Source: Rhynchopus sp. YZ270_cl-10
Taxonomy: Eukaryota > Euglenozoa > Diplonemea > Diplonemida > Diplonemidae
Assembly: GCA_964035575.1 (NCBI GenBank)
Contig: OZ037883.1
Span: 1,302,001-1,366,000, forward strand
Direction of reading: 5' to 3'
DNA: 64,000 nucleotides
The notes under the pieces were generated by a model. It was not told where the DNA came from. It saw only the letters and a list, made by a program, of their open reading frames with translations, and did no database searches. Each line of letters starts with the position of its first letter. The stretch's first letter is position 1. Below, piece by piece: positions 1 through 11,800 of this stretch. The position numbers and the translations under genes are program-made.

Positions 1-528
1 CTTGACTCTTGCAGATTCATGTCTTTATCTCTTGCCATACAAACACACATTCGCATTAAAAAAAAATACGCCAGTACGCACTCTCCCTTCAGATTTTATT
101 ATTATTTTTTAGCAGTGCTTGCATCCGCCGATGAACGGTGAGGCGTTTTGCACTTTGCAACGTCTCGTTATGCTTTCTCTTTGAATGTAAATCGGTAAGT
201 ATCTGAAAATTTTTTTTGTTTTTTTTGTGCCGCTCTGTGATCTAGCCCGTTAAAGATTTGAGGATGACAAAAATCGGTCATTCGTTTTTTGCGTACGACG
301 TGGGTAGCGTACCAACTAAACAACAGACGAACGGGGGGGTTTTATTTTATGTTTTTTTTCCCCCCACCCAGTACACCGGCCATACACCAAGGTACAGAGG
401 GATTTTTTGGGGGGAGGGAGAGGTAAATACTGAAAGATGTGTTCTGTGTTCAGCCACATAATTTCAATATTTTTTTTGTCTCATTTTTTTTTGGTGGCTG
501 TTCCTCTTCCCCCCCCTTTCCTCCCCCA

Positions 529-642
529 ACGACGGTGAAGTAAATGACTTAATTTGTGGTTTTATTTGTGGTTTCACCGCTGGCTTACAACGGTGAAAAC
601 CACAAATAAAACCACACATCAAGGTATTTACTTCTCCGTCGT
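529..642. mobile_element. MITE, CACGACGGTGAAGTA family, copy 1
   Basis: The ends are inverted repeats (left ACGACGGTGAAGTAAATGAC; the right end reads the same on the other strand with few differences). The core contains a second hairpin built around 'GGCTTACAACGGTGAAA', also present in the copy at 54630. There is no coding capacity. A short, palindromic, non-autonomous DNA element is the simplest reading. Confidence 0.75.
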
Positions 643-1002
643 GCTCCCCCACCCGGTGCCCCAACGCCTCCCAGAGGTGTTTGCACTATCAACACTACCC
701 CCCCCCCCTTTTTTTTTCACGCTGTTAGTTTACTTTTTATTGTCCAATTATTCACTTGCAAAAAAAAAATAAAATAAAAAACTCAGACGCACAAAAAAAC
801 AGGCTGTCTAGTCTTGTCTCAGCCAAGATTACTCTCTATCATTTCCCCCATACCCCCACACCCACCCCATCTGCGTTTTCTTCTCGTTAAAAAGACGATA
901 GTCTAACAGACTAAAAAAAAATCGTTCATTTTTTGTCACATTTCCTTTTATTAACACTGTGAGGCTTTCAGGTGAGATTCACCTTCGATGTGTCTTTCGT
1001 AC

Positions 1003-1050
1003 ACGGTCAACGAGAGGGGCTTTGTATTTTCAAGTCACATTCATTTTTTG
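1003..1050 (+). repeat. Dispersed GAGAGG motif, variant copy
   Basis: Reads GGTCAACGAGAGGGGCTTTG followed by a TTTCAAGTC segment. That 3' half is shared with the copies at 30133 and 55117 rather than with the TTCATCTTATAA type. Lies about 600 bases before the carrier ATG. Confidence 0.5.
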
Positions 1051-1270
1051 AAGCCTTCGAGAAGAGAGAGGCCACTGCGAATCACAAATTCCCCCTTTTG
1101 AATGATGAAAACAGAAGAAGAAGAAATGATAATCCAAAAAAAAAAACCAACAAAAAAAAACACACACACAAATATGGTACAGTTTAAAAAAAAGACCCTC
1201 ATTTTCCCCCATACACCACGGCATCCATAAGCCCTTACTAAGGGATATGAGCTCCACCTCTTAATTTTTT

Positions 1271-1312
1271 TTAAGCCCTTAATTTTGGGATCAGCTAAAA
1301 TTAAGGGCTTAA
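1271..1312. repeat. 16-bp perfect fold-back (TTAAGCCCTTAATTTT)
   Basis: TTAAGCCCTTAATTTT (1271-1286) pairs perfectly with 1297-1312 across a 10-base loop. Further TAAGCCCTTA/TAAGGGCTTA units flank it on both sides (about 1228-1240 and 1313-1325), so it may be the core of a small degraded fold-back element. Confidence 0.7.
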
Positions 1313-1633
1313 TTTAAGGGCTTAGGTTCTTACTAAGAGCTATTGCAATCAATTCACTCTCTTCCGATTTTATTCACTCTCAGCTTTTCAAGCTCTGTTT
1401 ACGAATTTGCACCCGCCCTTCCTCTTCACCTTTTGGAGACGCAGAACTGAACATTTTTTTTATATAGTGGATCACACTCTCGGGTGACTACACTACATAC
1501 AACATAGTTTTGAAAAATTCTTTTTCCTCTTCACCCTCCAACCCCCCAACCCCCCAACCCCCCTTAGGACAGAACAACCCCCTCCTCCCCCTCTCCCCCT
1601 TCCCCCTCTCGGGGGGAGGGGCAAACAACAAAA

Positions 1634-2692
1634 ATGTCAAATGAAAATGCAACCTGCGAGATCTGTGAGTCCCCATTGCTGACAATGCAGGAGGCGCGGA
1701 TGCGGACGGCGAACGCTTCGGCGCCTTCGCTGGACATTGCATTTTCTGGGGCGTTCGCTGGGGTTGTGTCGAGGACGAGCACTGCGCCGTTGGACCGCTT
1801 GCGTACCCTTATGGCCTTACGCGATGCCTTCCATAGCACGCAAAAGGTAAAACTCAGCTCCCGCCGTGGAGGCGTCGCTGGAGGACTCCGTATGATTTAC
1901 CAAGAAGGCGGTCTGACCGCATTCTGGCGCGGCAACTTCACAAACGTCCTCAAAGTCATGCCCGAAACTGCCATCAAATTCGTTATTTTCGAACGTCTCA
2001 AACCTAAGGAAGGAGCCAACGCGACTCTCCTCCACCGCTTTGCCGCAGGCTCCACCGCAGGCATTGTTGGTCAAGCCATTGTTTATCCCCTCGACGTTAT
2101 CAAAACCCGCCTTGCCGCATCAGAAACCGGCCTGTATCGACATGAACTCCGTTATGGAGGAATGTTAGGCCACGTTGTAAGAAGAATGTTGAAGTACGAA
2201 GGCTGGCGGTCACTCTACCGGGGTATGGGCATCTCCTTAGTCGGGATGATACCATACGCAGGGCTGGACTTAATGTTGTTTGAGAGTCTCAAGGTGCATT
2301 ACATAGGAGCGTATGGGGTCTTGCCTCCGTGGCATGTGATGCTAGGTTTGGGGTGCTTTTCTTCGATCGTTGCGCAAACATTCACGTATCCCCTGGGAGT
2401 CGTCCGCATGAGACTGCAAGCGCAAGGAATGACTCTTGACAGACCAATCATGTTTACCGGTCCGATCGACTGCTTCCGTCAGACCTACCAATCGCATGGA
2501 TTTAAAGGGCTGTACTCAGGGTATATTCCTTCCCTTATGAAGGTCGCCCCTGCTGCTGCTATCTCGTATACTGTGTACGAACATACCAAGGCAAGAATGG
2601 TAGCACGCAGGAACGACCCCAGGCAAATGAACCTCGAAACCGGGATGTGCAACAATGGGGAATGCGAGTCGTACGATGGAGGGAAGGTGTAG
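1634..2692 (+). CDS. Mitochondrial carrier, ATP-Mg/Pi (SCaMC)-like
   Basis: A 352-residue member of the SLC25 family, which moves small metabolites across the inner mitochondrial membrane. Three carrier repeats are visible, each with the PxD signature: TAPLDRLRTL near residue 55, YPLDVIKTRL near 155 and a variant YPLGVVRMRL near 257. Typical second-half motifs follow (YEGWRSLYRG, HGFKGLYSG). The phrases 'PETAIKFVIFE', 'IPYAGLDLMLFE' and 'KVAPAAAISYTVYE' match what I know of the calcium-regulated ATP-Mg/phosphate carriers (SLC25A23/24/25/41). There is no EF-hand extension, as in SLC25A41; the first ~35 residues are unrelated and contain a CxxC. The third signature lacks its acidic residue (PLG). 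Start chosen at the first ATG after a pyrimidine-rich leader. Substrate is inferred; a coenzyme A or ADP carrier is possible. Confidence 0.9.
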   Translation: MSNENATCEICESPLLTMQEARMRTANASAPSLDIAFSGAFAGVVSRTSTAPLDRLRTLMALRDAFHSTQKVKLSSRRGGVAGGLRMIYQEGGLTAFWRGNFTNVLKVMPETAIKFVIFERLKPKEGANATLLHRFAAGSTAGIVGQAIVYPLDVIKTRLAASETGLYRHELRYGGMLGHVVRRMLKYEGWRSLYRGMGISLVGMIPYAGLDLMLFESLKVHYIGAYGVLPPWHVMLGLGCFSSIVAQTFTYPLGVVRMRLQAQGMTLDRPIMFTGPIDCFRQTYQSHGFKGLYSGYIPSLMKVAPAAAISYTVYEHTKARMVARRNDPRQMNLETGMCNNGECESYDGGKV

Positions 2693-3084
2693 AAGGGGGT
2701 GGTGTGATGTGGTGGGGGTGGGGTTCGCGTGAAAGAGAACAGTGTGTTTGTTCCGGGGGTTTTTTATTTAGAATTATGGATTATTTTCAAAACTACGATT
2801 AGGAGTATTACTAGGGGGGGGTATCATTATTGAGGGTGGGGGCGCGGGTTTTTTCCTTCTGAGGAAACAAAAGAGTGGAAAAAAGGGTCGAGTGGGTGAG
2901 ACATGCACGTGAAGGTGGCCTTTCACATATGCACGTTCTATCCTACTTTTTTTTTTTGATTTTTTTTTATAGAAAATTACGTAAATTGTGCGGGGGGGGG
3001 GTATCTGAGATCTGAGATGCACGCACGGGGGCATATTTGCATCTTTTTCGTGTGTTGTTTTCTTTGGCGATAACGAATGTGATC

Positions 3085-3133
3085 AAGGGTGACTACAGCC
3101 CAGAGAGGCTTAGGCACATCTCATAAACTTTTC
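3085..3133 (+). repeat. Dispersed GAGAGG motif copy
   Basis: Reads GGGTGACTACAGCC, then AGAGAGGCTTAGGC, then CATCTCATAAACTTTTCC. The sequence just before it (cgaatgtgatcaag) is similar to the flank of the copy at 20555, so the repeated unit may extend 20 bases further 5'. Confidence 0.7.
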
Positions 3134-3584
3134 CTTTCTCTAGACAGCACTGAGTGGCTTATCTTACCAAACCCCTTTTTCCTCTTTTTTCTATTATAGG
3201 GTGATTTTTTTCCCCCATGAAGCGTGATAAGAAACCCGACAAATAAATCCAACGCTATGATTTTGTATAACAGTATTTCCCCCCCCGAAATTCCTTTTTC
3301 ACCTTGCGCCAGATTTTCCCTATTTGGCTGCGTTCAAAAACACTGTTTTATTTTATGTTATCAAGATCAGTTGGCAGTACAGTGTCTGGTTTGAAGGGGT
3401 ATTTTGAGGGGGTTTTGTTTCCCCCCCTCTCGGGGGGTTCGATACCTCGATGCCTGTGTCCCAGAGATGTTTGCGCATATCTACCTTACTTTCCCCCCCC
3501 TTCCTCCTGTGGTGTGTCAGGTACTGTGGCATTTGCGATGTACACTAATACAACTTTACGTTGCGTGCCCCCCTCGCTTTTGGT

Positions 3585-3645
3585 AAAAGCTGGCTTGCGG
3601 TAAACCCCCAACCAGATTAAGCCTGACATACGGGGCTATTATTAG
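3585..3645 (+). repeat. Structured ~60-bp repeat, copy 1
   Basis: Shares AGCTGGCTTG, a CCCCxACCAG segment, AAGCC and GACATA in the same order with 52027-52087. GGCTT and AAGCC can pair around the CCC-rich loop in both copies. Could be a small structured RNA gene or a fragment of a mobile element. Confidence 0.5.
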
Positions 3646-4115
3646 TTGCGTATTTCTCCACCTGATTTTGAAATTTGGTGGTGTAAAAAGTGGTTTTTTT
3701 ATTACCAAAACTCCACCAAAATTTCAGGCAAAATCAGATCGGTATTTGTTTAGATAGATTTTTTTTTTTGTTTCCTTTTTTTTTTGCTGTTTGCCTCCAC
3801 ACAGCACAGAAACTCTCACATTTCTTCCCTACAAAAAAGGTGGCGAAGAACACAGAAAGGCTTAAAGGGGTCATCTAACCAACTTTTCGTTTATCTCTCC
3901 TCCTCCTCCTCCTCCCCCGCTCCTTCCCCTTCGCTTCGCCAAGAATCAAACCAGCGCCACATCTTTGGAAACCATCGCCGATTCTGCCGCTACATCAGAT
4001 TGTTTTGCAGTTTTTCACCCAGATGTATTCATCATTGTTTTCTCTTAAACAACAGCAAGGTGGTGGCCTGTCATTATTTGCTACGTTACAGCAGGCTTCA
4101 AGGTCATTTTTTTTT

Positions 4116-4166
4116 GGTTTTGAAAACTTGGTTGTATTAGTGTAGACACCCGAGGATGAACTCCAC
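4116..4166 (-). repeat. Dispersed 'actaatacaaccaag' repeat, copy 1
   Basis: On the - strand it reads gtggagttcatcc, then actaatacaaccaagttttc. The same order appears at 31734-31785 and, in part, at 41521-41565. Function unknown. Confidence 0.6.
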
Positions 4167-4435
4167 TATTAGTTTTGTTTTCGTTCAGTTTTGTGTCTTT
4201 CAACACAACAACAAAACAAAACCTGTGCTTCCCCTCTCCACCCCCCCAGGGTGGACACGGTTTCACCCTGAGATTTTGTGTGTGCACGGGAGGTACATCT
4301 TTCAAGCAGTTTTTTTTTCCCTTCGACTGCGATGCGTTTTAGCATGTTTCAACTACTCTTTTTTTTTTGGTTTTGAGATTTTCTTCCGGATGGCTGGCAT
4401 CGTCGGTCGGAGCCTGCATCAATAACGATTTCTAG

Positions 4436-4560
4436 AAGGTGACTGCGAGAGAGGCTCAAAACATTAAGTAATCTAAACAGACTATCACGAGAGGCTTATG
4501 GGTCATCTTATAAAACCTTTCTTCAAGGTGTGTGCATGAGAGACCTTTTCATTTTTTAAT
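4436..4560 (+). repeat. Cluster of three adjacent GAGAGG motif copies
   Basis: Three copies in a row: from 4436 (AAGGTGACTGCGAGAGAGGC), from 4480 (GACTATCACGAGAGGCTTAT then GTCATCTTATAAAACC) and a decayed one from 4525 (AAGGTGTGTGCATGAGAGAC). The tandem arrangement is unique in the window. Confidence 0.6.
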
Positions 4561-4691
4561 TTTTTTTCTTCTTTTTTTGCTTCTGCGAAGCCTACCCTCC
4601 TCGTCTTATAGGCGTTTTGTACTATCAACTTCATTTAGGGGAAAAGGAAAGGGGAATAAGAGTGCAAAAGCAGGCATCATTGTGTGGTGAC

Positions 4692-4740
4692 AAAGGTGAC
4701 TAAGCACAGAGGCTTATGTTCATCTTATAACCTTGCTTTT
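4692..4740 (+). repeat. Dispersed GAGAGG motif, good copy
   Basis: AAAGGTGACTAAGCACAGAG, then GCTTATGTTCATCTTATAAC. TAAGC and GCTTA form a 5-bp stem around the loop. Confidence 0.75.
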
Positions 4741-5377
4741 GATATATATTTTTTTTTGAGGGCTCAAAGCCTTCTGTTCGCTCTGTACATTACCGTTTTG
4801 GGGAAATTTTTCCTTCTTCACTAAAAAAAGCGAAGAAAAAAACAAAAGAGGGTGGCACTTTGAGCGAGGGGGGGGTAGGGTAGGGGTGCAATTGTGGGGG
4901 GTTTTTTTTTTTTTGTTTTGCTATCAAAGAGGATCAGTGTGTCTGCGTTCTCAGAGGGGGGGGGGGGGGTGTTTGACACCATAAAATAGTCATCTGTGGG
5001 TGTCTGTTTTTTTTTTTATTTGGCAAAGGGTGAGTGTGTGTTTCACGCCACCTTTGTTTGTTCTCATGATTTTTTTGTAAAGAAAATGCAAAAAAAAAAG
5101 TTGGCGAATGAAAAAAAAGAAATAAAGGCAAGCGTTCCCCTCCCCTCCTCTCCCTATCCCCCATACGGCCCACCTGATGGGTGGCTTCAAAAAAAAAGTT
5201 CTTCTCATCACTTTTCCTGCACAATGATCATAAACAATCCAACAACAACAACACCGGCGGAAGGTGACGGACAGCGAGCGGAGGGAGAAAAAAAAATCAT
5301 TTTCCCCCTGGCTAGGACACTTTGCAGGTGTTCGATGAGCTGTGGTACCCACACTTTTTTGAACGGCTGATCCTTTC

Positions 5378-5622
5378 ATGATGACAACAAACACATCACA
5401 CACACTTTTTGTATGATTCCCTATGATTCATTTTCGTTAATGCACTACCACACTCTGAATGCCCAATGCCGCCGTCGCCACAGTTGCCTCAGTGAAGGTA
5501 CTCCATCACAAACCTGTCAGGGGATCTTTCAACACGACTTATGATGACAACAAACACATCACACACACTTTTGTATGATTAACCCATGATTCATTTTCGT
5601 TAATGCACTACCACACTCTGAA
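5378..5622 (+). repeat. ~82-bp direct duplication upstream of the giant gene
   Basis: Two nearly identical copies, 5378-5459 and 5541-5622, both running from 'atgatgacaacaaacacatc' to 'cactaccacactctgaa', with repeat starts about 163 bases apart. The second ends about 200 bases before the giant-gene ATG. A recent local duplication. Confidence 0.85.
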
Positions 5623-5826
5623 CTTACTGCACCCTGCAAAGCGCCACGTCACTGCCTTACGCTGCTCCTTCGTTCATAGACTGTCATCACTTCCTTTGGA
5701 CGTATCAACACACCGGATTCACTTCAGAGTTGCATATTTCTTGTTTCAAACAACATTTTCTTGGCCTCCACCTTCCCCTCTCCCCATACCCACTTCACTT
5801 ACAAAATAGGACAAAATAAAAATAAA

Positions 5827-8800
5827 ATGTTGGTCAAAATCGTGGGATGGGGTACCGATGAAACCTTAGTTGGGACAAGCCGGGTGTTGGGCTTGTCTGG
5901 GGAGGAGGTGTTGGGCGACGTGCTAGGAGTGGTCTTGGATAAGATTGGCCAGCATGGGTACACTGCGCCTGTTGAGTTGGGGAAGAAGAAGGGGGGTGTC
6001 TTTGTGCCGCACGACCTGACGAAGACGGCAGCAGACAACGGCATCAAGCAGGGAAGCAAGCTCATCCTGCGCCGCAAGACGTATTCTCTCGGTAGCGACT
6101 ACGACCTGGATGGCACCCCAAAACAGCTCTCCCCACCACGCCAGACAGCACCAACCCCCTCCACCGCCCCTCCGGCCACCCTCCGGCGCCTCACCACAGA
6201 AGAAGTCCTCACCACGCACCTCACCCTCACAAGACATGCCGACTCCACCACTGTTACGTATCAACCCTTTCAAGACATCAAATCCGCTGTTGCAAACGCA
6301 AAGAAGTCTGCATCCACAGGAAATGCGGCGGGGTTAACCCCTGTGTTAACTACGTGGTTGACGGATAGGGTTTTGGAGCAAGAACAGAGGATGATTGCTG
6401 CCTTTTTGAGTGTTCTTTCGACAGAAGGGGAGTTAGGTGTGGAAGGGGCGAGGGCGCTGGAGGCGATTGGGAGTGCTGGGGTTGAAGCAACGGTTGCAGC
6501 GTGCAAGGGTGCGGTGGGGGAAGACGCATGGCAAGCCTTTGTCACCGCATATCTGCAGCACATTACCACATCGACCACACACAGCACAGAGCCGAAGGCA
6601 TCCGAGGCAACAGACGGCTCCTCGTTGACCCTCGTGGTGCAGCACTCTGAACCCTCTGCGGTGCCCTTCCTCCGCTTCCTTGAAGGTGAGGACGTTGAGA
6701 TAGAGTACTTCTCTGAGGATGAGGAGGGGGACGAGGGGGAGAAGGCTCCAGGGGTGTCCGTCGCACCGCCGCCTCCGGTGGTGAAGGGAGGAGGGGTGCC
6801 GGCACCACCACCGCCTATGAGGGGCATGAAGGGTAAGGGCATGAAGGGTAAGGGCATGGGTGTGAAGGGGAAGCGTGCAGAGGAGGTGCATGGGGAGGTG
6901 GAGGGTGGCAGCTTCCTCGACGCAGTGCTGACAGCAAAGCGGACAGAGGCGCTCTCGTTTGTGGCGGGGGTGGATGTGGTGGGTGGTGTGGATGCGAAGG
7001 CAGCTGAGGAGGCGAAGGTGAAGGCAGCTCAGGAGGAGGAGAAGGAGGCGGCTAAAGCAGCCAAGGTAGCTGAGGAAGCTCAAAAGGCGAAGGATGCCGA
7101 AGAGGCGAAGGTGAAGGCAGCTCAGGAGGCTGAATCTAAAGCAGCTGAGGAGGCAATATTGAAGGCTGCAGAGGAAGCCAAAGCAAAAGCTGCTCAGGAG
7201 GCTAAAGATGCTGAAGCTAAAGCAGCAAAGGAAGCCGAGGAGGTCAAGGCCAAGGCAGCAGTGGACGCCAAAGAGGCTGAAGCAGCAAAAGCAAAGGCAG
7301 CTCAGGAGGCTAAAGATGCTGAAGCACAAGCAGCCCTGGAGGCACGAGAAGCTGAAGAGGCAGGAGCAAAGGCAACAGAGGCAGCTAAGGTGTCTGCAGC
7401 AGCAGCTGAAGCAAAAGCAACCTCAGAGCGCGATGAGCCTCAACACCACGACGCGCTGTCTTCGGTACACTCCATCAAGCAGGGTGCAGCACTAAGCTTC
7501 CTTCTGTCTGACGCACACGGCCCTTCTCTTCAACAGCTCGAAGCACTTGAAGAAGCAAAAGCCAAAGCAGCTCAGGAGGAGGAAGAATCTAAAGCGGCTG
7601 ACGCAGCCAAGGCCAAGGCCGCTGAAGATGCTCAGGCAAAAGCAGTGTTGGAAGAACAGGCCAAAGCAGCTGAAGCAGCAAAGGTGAAAGCGGCCCAGGA
7701 GGCTAAAGAGGCTGAGGAAGCAAAGGCAAAGGCAAAGGCAGCTGAGGAGGCTGAAGCAAAAAAGGTCAAGGAAGCTGAGGAGGCAAAAGCGGCCGAGGAA
7801 GCCAAAGCAAAAGCTGCTCAGGAGGCTAAAGATGCTGAAGCTAAAGCAGCAAAGGAAGCCGAGGAGGCCAAGGCCAAGGCAGCAAAGGAAGCCAAAGAGG
7901 CTGAAGCAAAGGCAGCTGAAGCAGCAAAAGCGAAGGCAGCTCAGGAGGCTAAAGAGGCTGAAGCACAAGCAGCCCTGGAGGCTCGGGAAGCTGAGGAGGC
8001 AGAAGCAAAGGCAGCAGAGGCAGCTAAGGTGTCTGCAGATAAGGCAAAGGCGGACGAAGATGCGAAGGCGAAGGCAACAGAGGAGGCAAACGCAGCTGAA
8101 GCACGCGAGATGCAACACCACGACGCGCTGTCTTCGGTACACTCCATCAAGCAGGGTGCAGCACTAAGCTTCCTTCTGTCTGACGCACACGACCCTTCTC
8201 TTCAACAGCTCGAAGCACTTGAAGCAGCAAAAGCCAAAGCAGCTCAGGAGGAGGAAGAATCTAAAGCGGCTGACGCAGCCAAGGCCAAGGCCGCTGAAGA
8301 TGCTCAGGCAAAAGCAGTGTTGGAAGAACAGGCCAAAGCGGCTGAAGCAGCAAAGGTGAAAGCGGCCCAGGAGGTTAAAGAGGCTGAGGAAGTAAAGGCA
8401 AAGGCAAAGGCAGCTGAGGAGGCTGAAGCAAAAAAGGTCAAGGAAGCTGAGGAGGCAAAAGCGGCCGAAGATGCCCAGGCGAAGGCAGCTGAAGAAGCAA
8501 AGGCAAAGGCAGCTGAGGAGGCTAAAGAGGCTAAAGAGGCTGAGGAGGCAGCTGCCAAGGCAGCAGCAGCAGCGGAAGCTGAAGCAGCGAGGTTGAAGGC
8601 AGTTGAGGAGGCTGAGGCAAAGGCAGAAGCAAAAGCGGCCGAAGACGCGAAGGTGAAGGCAACACAGGAAGCGAAAGCAGCTGAAGATGCCAGAGAGGCT
8701 GAAGCAAAAGCAACCTCAGAGCGTGATGAGACACACGATGCGCTGTCTTCGGTGCACTCCATCAAGCAGGGTGCAGCACTAAGCTTCCTTCTGTCTGACG

Positions 8801-11800
8801 CACACGACCCTTCTCTCCAACAGCTCGAAGCACTTGAAGAAGCAAAAGCCAAAGCAGCTGAAGCAGAGATGAAAGCAGCAGCTGCTGCAGAAGCTGCTCA
8901 GGAGGCAAAGAAAGCCGAGGAAGCGAAGGCGAAGGCAGAAGAGCTGAAAGCAGCTGAAGATGCGAAGTCCAAAGCGCTACTGGAGGCAGAGGTGAAGGCA
9001 GCTCAGGAGAAAGAGAAACGGGCGGAGGAGGAGGCTAAAGCAGCCGAAGCGAAGGCAGCTGAGGAAGCTCAAAAGGCGAAGGATGCCGAAGATGCGAAGG
9101 TGAAGGCAGCTCAGGCTGAATCTAAAGCAGCTGAGGAGGCAATCTTGAAGGCTGCAGAGGAAGCCAAAGCAAAAGCTGCTCAGGAGGCTAAAGATGCTGA
9201 AGCTAAAGCAGCAAAGGAAGCCGAGGAGGCCGAGGCCAAGGCAGCAAAGGAAGCCAAAGAGGCTGAAGCAAAGGCAGCTGAAGCAGCAAAAGCAAAGGCA
9301 GCTCAGGAGGCTAAAGAGGCTGAAGCACAAGCAGCCCTGGAAGCTCGGGAAGCTGAGGAGGCAGAAGCAAAGGCAGCAGAGGCAGCGAAGGTGTCTGCAG
9401 CAGCAGCTGAAGCAAAAGCAACCTCAGAGCGCGATGAGACACACGATGCGTTGTCTTCTGTGCACTCCATCAAGCAGGGTGCAGCACTGGGCTTCCTCCT
9501 ATCTTACGCACACCATGCCACCACGCACCTTGACACGGTCGCCGACTTAGGTGACGGCGCCTCAGTAGCCTTCGTTCAGGGTTCGCCTTTTCGTCTTCCA
9601 GCGAGTGATGTAGACACACAGGTCACATCGCTCGCGCGGTCGCTTCCACATGACGCATCAGCTACAGCAACGTCATGTGTCTTACAGGTGGCCGCTCTGG
9701 TCACTGAGGAGGAGAAACTGCGTGCTACTCTGTTCGATGAGATCTTTGGTGATGAGGCACCAGCAAGTCCACGCAGCAAGGAACGTTTCATCAAACACGC
9801 TGTTGACATTGTGCACACAGCACAGCGTGCAAGCATCAGCAAGCTTGAGGCTGAGGAGACTGAACGTCGTTCCACACTTGCACCCGAAATTGCAGACAAC
9901 CTGAAGGCACTTGTTGTGAAGGAGGAGGAGATGACAAGAGCCACGTTAGTCGCAGAACTTGCGAAGACCAGCTCTCTTGACTACATGAAGGAGGAGATTG
10001 CGAAGAAGATGCACGAACGTCAGGTTGAGTCGACATTGAACCTTTCTGATGAATCTGCAGGCAAGCATCTTGACGCAGTGTCGGCACTGAAGAAGGGTGA
10101 GGCGATTGGGTTCCTTGCAGGTGATGGTGATGCTGCACACATCCGTGCAGTGCTTGCTTCCAGTAGTGACAGGCAGGAGGCAGCAGAGTTCCTTCTGAGC
10201 ACAGAGGCACCTGCACTTGACACTTCTGCTTTTGATGATCTGATTGCGAATGAGGAGAAACTGCGTGGCGCTCTTTTCGACGACAGCTTTGGTGATGAGG
10301 CACCAGCAAGTCCACGCAGCAAGGAACGTTTCATCAAACACGCTGTTGACATTGTGCACACAGCACAGCGTGCAAGCATCAGCAAGCTTGAGGCTGAGGA
10401 GACTGACCGTCGTTCCACACTTGCACCTGAAATTGCAGACAACCTGAAGGCACTTGTTGTGAAGGAGGAGGAGATGACAAGAGCCACGTTAGTCGCAGAA
10501 CTTGCCAAAACAAGCTCTCTTGACGACATGAAGGAGGAGATTGCGAAGAAGATGCACGAACGTCAGGTTGAGTCGACACTGAACCTTTCTGATGAATCTG
10601 CAGGCAAGCATCTTGACGCAGTGTCAGCACTGAAGAAGGGTGAGGCGATTGGGTTCCTTGCAGGTGATGGTGATGCTGCACACATCCGTGCAGTGCTTGC
10701 TTCCAGCAGCGACAGGCAGGAGGCAGCAGAGTTCCTTCTGAGCACAGAGGCACCTGCACTTGACACTTCTGCTTTTGATGATCTGATTGCGAATGAGGAG
10801 AAACTGCGTGGCGCTCTGTTCGACGACAGCTTTGGTGATGAAGCACCAGCAAGTCCGCGCAGCAAGGAACGTTTCATCAAACACGCTGTTGACATTGTAC
10901 ACACAGCACAGCGTGCGAGCATCAGCAAGCTTGAGGCTGAGGAGAGTCGCACCCGTTCCACGCTTGCACCTGAAGTTGCAGACAACCTGAAGGCACTTGT
11001 TGTGAAGGAGGAGGAGATGACAAGAGCCACGTTAGTCGCAGAACTTGCCAAAACAAGCTCTCTTGACGACATGAAGGAGGAGATTGCGAAGAAGATGCAC
11101 GAACGTCAGGTTGAGTCGACACTGAACCTTTCTGATGAATCTGCAGGCAAGCATCTTGACGCAGTGTCAGCACTGAAGAAGGGTGAGGCGATTGGGTTCC
11201 TTGCAGGTGATGGTGATGCTGCACACATCCGTGCAGTGCTTGCTTCCAGTAGTGACAGGCAGGAGGCAGCAGAGTTCCTTCTGAGCACAGAGGCACCTGC
11301 ACTTGACACTTCTGCTTTCGATGATCTGATTGCGAATGAAGAGAAACTGCGTACTGCTCTGTTTGACGACAGCTTTGGTGACGAGGCACCAGCAAGTCCA
11401 CGCAGCAAGGAACGTTTCATCAAACACGCTGTTGACATTGTGCACACAGCACAGCGTGCGAGCATCAGCAAGCTTGAGGCTGAGGAGACTGACCGTCGTT
11501 CCACACTTGCACCTGAAGTTGCGGACAACCTGAAGGCACTTGTTGTGAAGGAGGAGGAGATGACAAGAGCCACGTTAGTCGCAGAACTTGCCAAAACAAG
11601 CTCTCTTGCCGACATGAAGGAGGAGATTGCGAAGAAGATGCACGAACGTCAGGTTGAGTCGACACTGAACCTTTCTGATGAATCTGCAGGCAAGCATCTT
11701 GACGCAGTGTCGGCATTGAAAAAGGGTGAGGCGATTGGGTTCCTTGCAGGTGACGGTGATGCTGCACACATCCGTGCAGTGCTTGCTTCCAGCAGCGACA

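Larger units (their letters stand above)
1..1633. other. Intergenic region before the SLC25 carrier
   Basis: No convincing gene. The stretch is T-rich with long homopolymers. It holds a palindromic MITE (529-642), a copy of the dispersed GAGAGG motif (1003-1050), a 16-bp perfect fold-back (1271-1312) and a strongly pyrimidine-rich leader (about 1525-1620) just before the carrier start. The first bases (cttgcag then an ATG at 18) resemble a splice acceptor followed by a start codon, but the frame closes after about 41 codons, so no gene is called. Confidence 0.6.
2693..5826. other. Long intergenic region upstream of the giant gene
   Basis: No coding region recognised. It carries five copies of the dispersed GAGAGG motif (from 3085, 4436, 4480, 4525 and 4692), one copy of a structured 60-bp repeat (3585-3645), one copy of the 'actaatacaaccaag' repeat (4116-4166, reverse orientation), several G runs (e.g. 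about 4953-4970) and an ~82-bp duplication (5378-5459 and 5541-5622). The last 70 bases before the ATG are pyrimidine-rich and end in an acceptor-like 'aaaatag'. Confidence 0.6.

Noticed and set aside
5761-5826. Extension of the giant protein upstream of 5827
   Set aside because: The frame is open for 22 more codons but has no ATG, and the pyrimidine tract with 'tag' just before 5827 looks like leader sequence.
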